Shown one piece after another: positions 7,212 through 13,765 of a stretch of 17,635 nt of DNA; the stretch's first letter is position 1, and each line of letters starts with the position of its first letter. The position numbers and the translations under genes are program-made. The notes beneath the pieces were generated by a model. That model did no database searches. It saw only the letters and a list, made by a program, of their open reading frames with translations, and was not told the origin of the DNA. The DNA comes from Candidatus Aminicenantota bacterium (GTDB taxonomy: Bacteria > Acidobacteriota > Aminicenantia > Aminicenantales > JAFGBC01). The stretch spans positions 1 to 17,635 of the forward strand of contig JAFGBC010000011.1 of NCBI GenBank assembly GCA_016933355.1, in the 5' to 3' direction.

Positions 7212-7649
7212 TTAAAGCAGCTCCTCGACGAGCGCCGCGGCGCTTTCGACGTAGCCCGCGCAGCGCGTTTCGAACAGGCGGCGAGCCCGGGCTTCGGCCA
7301 GGCCTTCGGGTGTCCCGATCTGGAGGCCGAGCAGTCCGGGGCAGCTCAGCTCGCCGTGAAGGGAGCGGAAGCGGTCCATAAACGCGTTGACGATCGCGTA
7401 GGTCCGGTCCCGGGCGGCCAGGTCTTCGGCGCGCGTGCGGCCGTGCTTGAGGCCGATGGCCAGCAGTCCGCCCGCGACCGCGCCGCATAGTTCGCCGCGA
7501 TGGGACAGGCCGCCCCCGAAGGGTTGGGCGATCCTGAGGGCTTGAGCGCGCGTCAGCCCCCCGTGTTCCGCGAAAGCCGCGAAGACGGCCTGGGAACAGC
7601 TGAATCCCTCTTTGAACAAGGCCGCTGCGCGTTCGACCCGGGCCATCAT
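7212..7649 (-). CDS. C_GCAxxG_C_C family putative redox-active protein
   Basis: This encodes 145 residues from the ATG at 7649; a second ATG at 7646 is equally possible. The four cysteines of this family are all present: Cys18 (GFSCSQAVF), Cys55 (ELCGAVAG), Cys103 (LSCPGLLG) and Cys130 (TRCAGYV). The family is predicted to be redox-active, perhaps binding a metal or cofactor, but its function is not established. The middle segment GAVAGGLLAIGL is hydrophobic but short, and I would not call it a membrane helix. The frame stays open upstream into recN, but similarity begins only at the chosen start. It begins five bases after the recN stop, with a G-rich GGGAGGGGG about ten bases before the ATG, so coupling to recN is likely. 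Confidence 0.88.
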   Translation of the reverse strand: MMARVERAAALFKEGFSCSQAVFAAFAEHGGLTRAQALRIAQPFGGGLSHRGELCGAVAGGLLAIGLKHGRTRAEDLAARDRTYAIVNAFMDRFRSLHGELSCPGLLGLQIGTPEGLAEARARRLFETRCAGYVESAAALVEELL

Positions 7650-7654
7650 CTCGG

Positions 7655-9340
7655 TCAGTCCCCCTCCCGGTTGCGTTCGAGCATCTCGCGGGCGTTCCGG
7701 AGCGAGGTCTCCGTGATCTGGCTTCCCGAGGTCAGGCGGGCGAGCTCGGCGACGCGCTCCTCGAAGTCGAGGGCCTTGATCGCGGTGTAGGTCCGTCGCC
7801 GGTCGACCGTCTTTTCGATCCGGAAGTGGTGCCGGGCGAAGGAGGCGATCTGAGGGAGATGGGTGATGCACAGGATCTGGTGGGTTCGGGCCAGCGTGCG
7901 GAGCTTGTGGGCGATGGCCTCGGCCGTCGTGCCGCCGATCCCGGCGTCGATCTCGTCGAAGATGAGCGTCTTGGGGCGGTCCCGCTCCTTGCCGACGGAC
8001 TTGAGGGCCAGCATGATCCGGGACAGCTCGCCGCCCGAGGCAATGCGGCGCAGCGGCTTGATCTCCTCTCCGGGATTGGGCGAGATCAGGAACTCGACGT
8101 CATCGCAGCCGAGCTCGCGGACGGTCTCGGAGTTCGCGGCCGTCGCCGGCGTCGTCGCGAGCCGGATCGCGAAGCGGGCTTTGGCCATCCCGAGCTGGGC
8201 GATCTCCTTTTCCACGAGCCGCTCCAACTCGGCGGCCCCGCGACGGCGGAGTTCGGTCAGCTCGGCCGCCCGGGCCGCGTAGCGGGCGAACTCAACCTCG
8301 ATCCGTCCCTGGAGCGCTTCGAGCGTCTCCTGGCTCCGGGCGAGGTCGGAGGCTTCGCGCTTTGCGTTTTCGGCGAAGGCCAGGATCTCGGGTATCCCCG
8401 GACCGTATTTCCGCTTCAGGCGCTCGATCCGGCTCAGCCGCTCCTCGCAGTCTTCGAGCCTCTCCGGAGAGAAGTCTTGACCGGCCTTGAAGCGGACCAA
8501 GCTGTCCGCGAACTCGCGGGCGGTGATCGCCGACTGGGCGAACGCTTCGCGGAAGCCGGCGTAGGCGGGGTCGAAACCGGTCAACTCGCCGCAGACGGCG
8601 TCGAGCCGGGCCAGGATGGCGCTCAGCGAGTCCTCTCCGGCGTCGGAGAGGTCGAGGCCCCGGTCGAGGAGCTGTCCGATCTTCTCGGCGTTGCGGAGAA
8701 GATGACGCTCCCGCTGAATCTCGTCGTCCTCGCCGGGACGCAGTCCGGCCTCCGTGATCTCTTTCATCTGGTAGGAGAGGAAGTCCAGCCGCTGGGCGCG
8801 TTCCCGCTCCCTCGCTTCGAGGTCTCGTTTCTCGCGCAGGGAGGCCTTCAGGGCCTGGGCGGCCCGGGCGACCTCGTCGCGGAGGGCCAGCCCGCCGACG
8901 AAGGCGTCCAGGAATTGGAGCTGGTTTTCGAGGTGGAGGAGGAAAACGTGGTCGTTCTGGCCGTAGACGTCGACCAGCTCCGCGCCGAGCTCCTTGAGCT
9001 TCTTGACCGGGACGAGGATGCCGTTGACGAGCGCCTTGCCGCCGCCCTGCTCGGTCATCTGGCGACGAATGACGACCTCGCCCTCGTCCTCGGCGGCCGG
9101 GCCTTCGGCGCCGGCGGGGGGGCGTTCGGGCCGCCGGAAGATGCTTTCGACCGAGGCGTCGGTCTTGCCGGTCCGGATGAGGTCGGCGGCGGCTTTCTCA
9201 CCGCAGACGAGCCGGATGCTGTCGATGATGATGGACTTTCCGGCGCCGGTTTCTCCGGTCAGGACCGTGAAGCCTTCGCCGAGCGAAACCTCGAGGTCCT
9301 CGATCGTCGCCAGGTTCTTGATCCTCAGGTAGCTGAGCAT
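7655..9340 (-). CDS. recN: DNA repair protein RecN
   Basis: This encodes 561 residues, typical of RecN, an SMC-like ATPase acting in double-strand break repair. Walker A is GETGAGKS at 29-36. The ABC signature ASGGELSR lies near residue 433 and Walker B, LIFDEIDAGIGG, near 460. Between them is the charged, helical coiled-coil region expected for the family, with the conserved YGQNDH segment at its start. The ATG at 9340 opens MLSYLRIKNLATIEDLEVSL, the standard RecN start, with GAGG four bases upstream. The gap to bamD is 25 bases. No LexA-type operator is evident, as expected for a gene inside an operon. Confidence 0.96.
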   Translation of the reverse strand: MLSYLRIKNLATIEDLEVSLGEGFTVLTGETGAGKSIIIDSIRLVCGEKAAADLIRTGKTDASVESIFRRPERPPAGAEGPAAEDEGEVVIRRQMTEQGGGKALVNGILVPVKKLKELGAELVDVYGQNDHVFLLHLENQLQFLDAFVGGLALRDEVARAAQALKASLREKRDLEARERERAQRLDFLSYQMKEITEAGLRPGEDDEIQRERHLLRNAEKIGQLLDRGLDLSDAGEDSLSAILARLDAVCGELTGFDPAYAGFREAFAQSAITAREFADSLVRFKAGQDFSPERLEDCEERLSRIERLKRKYGPGIPEILAFAENAKREASDLARSQETLEALQGRIEVEFARYAARAAELTELRRRGAAELERLVEKEIAQLGMAKARFAIRLATTPATAANSETVRELGCDDVEFLISPNPGEEIKPLRRIASGGELSRIMLALKSVGKERDRPKTLIFDEIDAGIGGTTAEAIAHKLRTLARTHQILCITHLPQIASFARHHFRIEKTVDRRRTYTAIKALDFEERVAELARLTSGSQITETSLRNAREMLERNREGD

Positions 9341-9365
9341 CGAGCCTCGCCCCGTCCGGCCTGCG

Positions 9366-10169
9366 TCATTTCGTGGGCGTCGTCTTGGCGGCGTCGAGCG
9401 CCTTGAGACTGTTCTGGGCCTTCTTGACGAACTTGCTTTTGGGGTAGTCGCTGACGACCTTGATGAAGTAAGCCCGGCACTGGTCGGTCTTTCCCCAGCG
9501 CATGTAGCTGTCGCCCAGGTAATAAAAGACGGCGTCCATCCCCGGGAACGTCGGATAGTTCTCGAGGATCTCGTTCAAGCGCGAGATCGCGGCCGAGAAC
9601 GCCCAGACGTTGTTGTAATGGACGGCGATCGTCAACGAATGCTCGGCCAGACGGTTTTCGCAGTCCTTGATCTTCTCCTCGGCCTGGCGAGCCTCGTCGC
9701 TCATCGGGTAGGCCGCCAGGACGCGTTTGAACTCGGCCAGCGCTTGGGTTGTCTTGGTCTGGTCGCGACCCGGCTTGAGGATCTTGGAGTAAAAGGTCAT
9801 GGCGATCCGGTACTGGGCGTAGGGTGCCGAGGGGCTGTAGGGAAAGAGGGAGATGAACTCCCGGTATTCGGCCGCGGCCAGGATCAGGTTCGCCTCGTCG
9901 CCGCGCTCGAAGTAGGAATCGGCGATGGCCAGCTTGGCCCTCTGCGCGTAGAACCCCTTGGGGAAGGACTCGATGACCTGCCTCAGGAAGAGGCGGCCCT
10001 TTTCCGGGTCTTTCTTGATCGATTCCTCGCCCATCTTGTAGAGCGCTTCTTCCGAGCTCGTCTGTTCGGGCAGGAGCTCGGTCTTCTTGCCGCGGCATCC
10101 GGGCGTAGCCAGCAGCGCCGCGCCGATGATCGCCGTCCCGATCAGTTGGAGGGCTCGATGTTTTCGCAT
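9366..10169 (-). CDS. bamD: BamD-like outer membrane assembly lipoprotein (TPR repeats)
   Basis: This encodes 267 residues. The N-terminus has a basic start, a hydrophobic stretch and then Cys25 in LLATPGC, a slightly unusual lipobox with Thr at -3. The mature part consists of tetratricopeptide-like helical repeats with the BamD pattern: Y-x-x-G, then a repeat ending in FPKGFYAQRAKLAIADSYF, then AAAEYREFISLFPYSP. BamD is the essential lipoprotein partner of BamA, and its presence implies an outer membrane. A strong Shine-Dalgarno, GGAGGA, lies about eight to nine bases before the ATG. It follows the epimerase gene by 31 bases and precedes recN, a neighbour pairing I believe occurs in several Gram-negative phyla. 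A different periplasmic TPR lipoprotein is the main alternative. Confidence 0.85.
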   Translation of the reverse strand: MRKHRALQLIGTAIIGAALLATPGCRGKKTELLPEQTSSEEALYKMGEESIKKDPEKGRLFLRQVIESFPKGFYAQRAKLAIADSYFERGDEANLILAAAEYREFISLFPYSPSAPYAQYRIAMTFYSKILKPGRDQTKTTQALAEFKRVLAAYPMSDEARQAEEKIKDCENRLAEHSLTIAVHYNNVWAFSAAISRLNEILENYPTFPGMDAVFYYLGDSYMRWGKTDQCRAYFIKVVSDYPKSKFVKKAQNSLKALDAAKTTPTK

Positions 10170-10200
10170 GTTCGTTTCTTCCTCCGGGGGATTGCCCGCA

Positions 10201-11163
10201 CTAGGAAAGACTGTAGAGGTCCCGGATCCATTCCCACTCCCCGACCAGCCCGTCGCGGAGGGCGGTGCGGGGCACGTAGCCGAGGTCGGCCCGGGCTTTG
10301 CGGATGTCGGCGAAAGTGTGAGGGACGTCGCCCTTCTGCCGCTCGAGGGGCTCGAGCCGCGGCGTCACGCCCGTGATCTCTTCGAAGAGCGGCAGGAGGT
10401 CGCGAAGCGTCTCGCGGTGTCCGCCGCCGATATTGTAAACCTCGCCCGGTCGGCCGCGCTCGAGGCAGGCCAGGTTGGCCGCGACGATGTCGTCGACGAA
10501 GGTGAAATCGCGCGTCTGGCGCCCGTCGCCGAAGATCGGAACCGGCTTGTCCTCGGCCAGAAGTCTGAAGAACTTGTGGAAGGCCATGTCGGGGCGCTGG
10601 CCGGGGCCGTAGACCGTGAAGAAGCGGAGGGCCGTGGTCGGAACGCCGTAGTTCATGTGGTAGAGAAAGCAGAGTTGTTCGGCCGAGAGCTTGCTGACGC
10701 CGTAGGGCGAGAGGGGATGGCAGGGGCTGTCTTCCGAAGCGGGCAGGTCGGGCGACATCCCGTAGACGGAGGACGAAGACGCGTAGACGAACCGGCGCAG
10801 CCCCGGAGCGCCTTTAGCCGCCTCGAGCAGGCCCTGGGTGGCCTGGATATTGTCGCGGAGATAGACCGAGAAGCTTCTGCCCCAGCTCGTCCGGACGCCG
10901 GCCTGGGCGGCCAGGTGAAAGACGACCTCGACGCGGCCGACTAGGGCCGTAAGGTCCAGGTCGTTGAGGTCGGCTTCGATGAACTCGAACCCGGGCCGGG
11001 TCCGGAGGCCGGCCAGGTTCCGCTCCTTGATCCAGCGCGGATAGAAGTCGGAGAAGGAATCAACGCCGATGACGGCATGGCCGCTCTCGCAGAGCTTGAC
11101 GGCGAGCCTCGAGCCGATGAAGCCGGCGGCGCCGCTGACGAGACAGACGGCGGGACGGCTCAT
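10201..11163 (-). CDS. NAD-dependent sugar-nucleotide epimerase/dehydratase (UDP-glucuronate 4-epimerase-like)
   Basis: This encodes 320 residues, an extended short-chain dehydrogenase/reductase. The Rossmann motif G-x-x-G-x-x-G is at 11-17 (GAAGFIG). The catalytic residues are visible as a Ser cluster at 130-132 and the Y-x-x-x-K pair Tyr154/Lys158 (PYGVSK). The segments FFTVYGPGQRPDMA and QKGDVPHTFADI resemble UDP-glucuronate 4-epimerases more than GalE. The reaction is most likely C4 inversion of a UDP-sugar feeding surface polysaccharide, but substrate identity is inference. The start at 11163 overlaps the rpe stop as ATGA. The frame is open further upstream but only because it runs through rpe out of frame, so MSRPAVCLVSGAAG is the real start. 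Confidence 0.9.
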   Translation of the reverse strand: MSRPAVCLVSGAAGFIGSRLAVKLCESGHAVIGVDSFSDFYPRWIKERNLAGLRTRPGFEFIEADLNDLDLTALVGRVEVVFHLAAQAGVRTSWGRSFSVYLRDNIQATQGLLEAAKGAPGLRRFVYASSSSVYGMSPDLPASEDSPCHPLSPYGVSKLSAEQLCFLYHMNYGVPTTALRFFTVYGPGQRPDMAFHKFFRLLAEDKPVPIFGDGRQTRDFTFVDDIVAANLACLERGRPGEVYNIGGGHRETLRDLLPLFEEITGVTPRLEPLERQKGDVPHTFADIRKARADLGYVPRTALRDGLVGEWEWIRDLYSLS

Positions 11164-11816
11164 GGGTTGGCCGCCTTGCGCAGCCGTCCGATCGCGGCGA
11201 TGGGATCGGGCGACCCGAAGATCGCGTTGCCGGCGACCAGAATGTCGACGCCGTCCCGGGCCAGCTCGGCCGCGTTGTCCAGCCCGACCCCGCCGTCGAC
11301 TTCGATGAGGACATCGAGCTTCGAGGCGCGGATCCAGTCTTTGAGGCGCTTGATTCGGAGGTGGCTCGAGGGGATGAACGTCTGGCCGCCGTAGCCGGGG
11401 TTGACGGACATGAGCAGCACGAACTCGATTTCGGGCAGGATCTCCTCCAAGCCGGACAGCGGCGTCGCCGGGTTGAGGACGACGCCGGCTTTCTTCCCCA
11501 GGCTCTTGATGAACGCCACCTCGCGGTGGAGATGGACGGCCGCCTCGAGGTGGATCGAGATCCAATCCGCACCGGCCTCGGCGAAGAGGGGGATGAAGTC
11601 CGCCGGCCGGCGGACCATGAGGTGGACGTCGAGGGGCAACGCCGTGCGCCGGCGCACGGCGGCGACCAGACTCGGGCCGAACGAAAGGCTGGGGACGAAA
11701 TGTCCGTCCATGATGTCGACATGGAGGAGGTCGGCGCCGGCGGTCACCGCTTGCTCGACCGCGGTCTCGATGCGGGCGGCGTCGGCCGCCAGGAGGGAGG
11801 GCGCGATGCGGACCAT
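11160..11816 (-). CDS. rpe: Ribulose-phosphate 3-epimerase
   Basis: This encodes 218 residues, a TIM-barrel enzyme that interconverts ribulose 5-phosphate and xylulose 5-phosphate in the pentose phosphate pathway. Family motifs are intact: IAPSLLAAD near the N-terminus with Ser7, the metal and catalytic segment LHVDIMDGHFVP (31-42), LDVHLMV (62-68), MSVNPGYGGQ in the middle and the phosphate-side EVDGGV with its catalytic Asp. The ATG at 11816 (MVRIAPSLL) is chosen by alignment; the frame upstream lies inside the PASTA gene. Only one base separates it from the PASTA stop, with GGAGG about 12 bases before the ATG inside that gene. It overlaps the epimerase gene by four bases. Confidence 0.96.
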   Translation of the reverse strand: MVRIAPSLLAADAARIETAVEQAVTAGADLLHVDIMDGHFVPSLSFGPSLVAAVRRRTALPLDVHLMVRRPADFIPLFAEAGADWISIHLEAAVHLHREVAFIKSLGKKAGVVLNPATPLSGLEEILPEIEFVLLMSVNPGYGGQTFIPSSHLRIKRLKDWIRASKLDVLIEVDGGVGLDNAAELARDGVDILVAGNAIFGSPDPIAAIGRLRKAANP

Positions 11817-11817
11817 G

Positions 11818-12534
11818 TTATTTGGTGACCTCCAGTGAGATGAGGTTCCGGCGCTGGATCCGGAAGCCCGGCGGAGGAAGCTGGTTGACGATGACGCCGG
11901 GCTCCCAGCCGGGGTAGGAAACATAGCGGATATCGGTCACCTTGAATTCCAGGGCCCTGAGCCGGGCGATGACGGGGGCGGCCCGGCGGGCGATGAGGTC
12001 GGGCATCAGGAACCGGCTTTCCCGCTCGCCCTGGCTGACGAGTAGCCCGATCGGCGAGCTGCGCGGGGCCTCTTCGCCGGGGAGCGGCCGCTGGGCCAGG
12101 ACCCGTCCGGCCGGATGCTGCGTCGTGTGAACCTGGGTCGTCCGGCCTCGGACGAGGCCCGCCTCGCGGAGAAGGCCGACCGAGGCCTCGACGCTGCGCC
12201 CTTCGAGCTTGGGAACGGGGACGATCTCGCTGCCAGCGCTGAGGATCACCCGGACCGTCTTTCGGACCCGAAGCCGCGACCCGGCCGAGGGTTCCTGGTG
12301 GATGACCCACCCCTGAGGGTGGCTGCCGCTCGTCCGGACGCCGGCCGCGACCAGGGACAGGCTTTTTTTTGCGGCCTCGGCCCGGGCGGACTCGACCGGC
12401 GTCCCGACGAAGTCGGGGAGCGTCACCATTTCCTGTACGAGGATGAGGCGGGAAGCTAGCGAGGCGCTCAGGAAAAAGAGGTTCAAGGCGACGAGGCAAA
12501 CAAGGGCGGCGTTCAGGACGTTCGGTCGGGCCAT
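11818..12534 (-). CDS. Membrane-anchored protein with three PASTA domains
   Basis: This encodes 238 residues. One N-terminal transmembrane helix (about 6-32, NVLNAALVCLVALNLFFLSA) is followed by three PASTA domains at about 36-103, 104-170 and 171-238. Their openings are VTLPDFVG, VPVPKLEG and FLMPDLIA. PASTA domains often bind muropeptides or beta-lactams in Ser/Thr kinases and penicillin-binding proteins, but there is no kinase or transpeptidase here, so it is a stand-alone surface sensor or scaffold. The ATG at 12534 places the helix at the N-terminus; an in-frame GTG about 18 codons upstream is possible. No clear Shine-Dalgarno is seen. An A8 run lies inside the first PASTA domain (12363-12370). 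It is the first gene of the minus-strand array. Confidence 0.88.
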   Translation of the reverse strand: MARPNVLNAALVCLVALNLFFLSASLASRLILVQEMVTLPDFVGTPVESARAEAAKKSLSLVAAGVRTSGSHPQGWVIHQEPSAGSRLRVRKTVRVILSAGSEIVPVPKLEGRSVEASVGLLREAGLVRGRTTQVHTTQHPAGRVLAQRPLPGEEAPRSSPIGLLVSQGERESRFLMPDLIARRAAPVIARLRALEFKVTDIRYVSYPGWEPGVIVNQLPPPGFRIQRRNLISLEVTK

Positions 12535-12563
12535 GATCTGTTCACAGGATCGGACAGGATTCT

Positions 12564-12592
12564 TTTTTACCACAGAACCGTAACCATGTAAA
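12564..12592 (-). promoter_or_regulatory. Candidate promoter for the PASTA-rpe-bamD-recN-miaB array
   Basis: On the minus strand TTTACA (12592-12587) is followed by a 17-base spacer and TAAAAA (12569-12564). The -35 matches five of six and the -10 four of six consensus bases. The predicted start is near 12557, about 22 bases before the PASTA gene. Just downstream, the 7-base sequence ACAGGAT (plus strand) occurs twice, at 12544-12550 and 12554-12560, one helical turn apart. This could be an operator half-site pair, but that is speculative. Confidence 0.4.
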
Positions 12593-12658
12593 CAGCCGAA
12601 CCGTTCCCCAGCCTCGACCGCCGGGCCGGCGAAGCGACGGCCTCGGCCCGCTCGTCGT

Positions 12659-12687
12659 TTGAAGAGTTCGCGGACTTGCTTTATAAT
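12659..12687 (+). promoter_or_regulatory. Sigma70-type promoter for the threonine aldolase operon
   Basis: TTGAAG (12659-12664) is followed by a 17-base spacer and a perfect TATAAT (12682-12687). The -35 matches four of six consensus bases. Transcription would begin near 12694, giving a short leader of about 17 bases that contains the AAGGAG Shine-Dalgarno at 12698-12703, seven bases before the ATG. Confidence 0.75.
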
Positions 12688-12710
12688 GCGAGTTCTAAAG
12701 GAGACCGCCG

Positions 12711-13745
12711 ATGGCAGACGCATCCGATTTCCGCAGCGACACGGTCACCCGGCCGACTCCGGCCATGAGGCGCGCGATGGCGGAGGCCGTGGTCGGCGAC
12801 GACGTCCTGGGGGACGACCCGACCGTCCAAGAGCTCGAGGCCGCGGCCGCCGCGGTCATGGGCAAAGAGGCGGCCCTTTTCGTCCCGTCCGGGACGATGG
12901 CCAACGCGCTCGCGGTCAAAGCCTGGACGAGCGCGCTCGAGGAAGTCATCGTCGAGGAGAAGTCCCATATCTTCAACATGGAATCGACCCATCTGACATT
13001 CATCTCCCGGGTTATGCCGCGCCCGCTCCGTTCGACCCGGGGGGCGATGGACCCCGAAGATATCCGCCGGAATATCCGGACGCCGAACGTCCACACGCCG
13101 CGGACGTCGCTGATCTGCGTCGAAAGCACGCACAACAATTGGGGCGGGGCCGTCATTCCCCTAGAAAACCTGAAGGCCGTCCGCAGGGTTGCGCTCGACC
13201 ACGGCATTAGAGTTCACATCGACGGCGCGCGGATCTTTAACGCCAGCGTGGCTTCGGGCGTTCCCGTCCGGGACTTCGCCGACCAGTCCGACTCGATCCA
13301 GTTCTGCCTGTCCAAGGGGCTGGGAGCGCCGATCGGATCGGTTCTGGCCGCGGATACGAAGACGATCGACCTGGCCCGCCGGCTGCGCAAGGCGCTCGGC
13401 GGCGGGATGCGCCAGGTCGGCGTCATCGCCGCCCCCGGCCTGATCGCCCTGGGCGAGATGCCGGCGCGTCTCGGGCAGGACCACGCGCGGGCCAAACGGC
13501 TGGCCGCCGCCCTGGCCGGCCTGCCCGGCGTCGAACTCGACCCGGCCTCGGTCGAGACGAACATCATCCTGATCGGGTTCGCGCATCCCCGGCTGACCAT
13601 CCCGCAGTTCCTGGCCGCCCTCGAAGCGCGCGGCGTGCTGGCGCTGGCCGTCTTCGGCGGTATCCGCTTCGTAACCCACAAGGACGTCGACGACGCGGAT
13701 GTCGAGCGGGCGATCGAGGCGGCCGGCGCGATTTTGAAGGGCTGA
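12711..13745 (+). CDS. ltaE: Low-specificity L-threonine aldolase
   Basis: This encodes 344 residues, a fold-type I PLP enzyme that cleaves L-threonine or L-allo-threonine to glycine and acetaldehyde. The N-terminus FRSDTVTRPTPAM and VGDDVLGDDPTV are family hallmarks. The PLP-lysine is Lys202 (CLSKGLGAPIGS), the PLP-binding Asp171 and Arg174 are in HIDGAR, and His86 matches the ring-stacking histidine. GGGMRQ (230-235) fits the family's conserved arginine. All expected active-site residues are present. It has its own TATAAT promoter and an AAGGAG ribosome site. The aminotransferase gene follows after 20 bases, so the two PLP enzymes are probably co-transcribed. Stereospecificity (L-threonine versus allo) is not readable. 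Confidence 0.95.
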   Translation: MADASDFRSDTVTRPTPAMRRAMAEAVVGDDVLGDDPTVQELEAAAAAVMGKEAALFVPSGTMANALAVKAWTSALEEVIVEEKSHIFNMESTHLTFISRVMPRPLRSTRGAMDPEDIRRNIRTPNVHTPRTSLICVESTHNNWGGAVIPLENLKAVRRVALDHGIRVHIDGARIFNASVASGVPVRDFADQSDSIQFCLSKGLGAPIGSVLAADTKTIDLARRLRKALGGGMRQVGVIAAPGLIALGEMPARLGQDHARAKRLAAALAGLPGVELDPASVETNIILIGFAHPRLTIPQFLAALEARGVLALAVFGGIRFVTHKDVDDADVERAIEAAGAILKG

Positions 13746-13765
13746 GGGGGCACTGGTCCGCTTCC

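Noticed and set aside
7826..9406. Plus-strand open frame of 526 codons antisense to recN
   Set aside because: No family motif, and the composition is the mirror image of recN; a GC-bias artefact.
11164..11565. N-terminal extension of the UDP-sugar epimerase gene
   Set aside because: It is rpe read in another frame. The Rossmann motif begins ten residues after the ATG at 11163, which overlaps the rpe stop as ATGA.
12363..12370. A8 run in the PASTA gene as a slippage or phase-variation site
   Set aside because: It encodes Ala-Lys-Lys-Ser in an intact frame, and a single 8-base run is weak evidence for programmed slippage.
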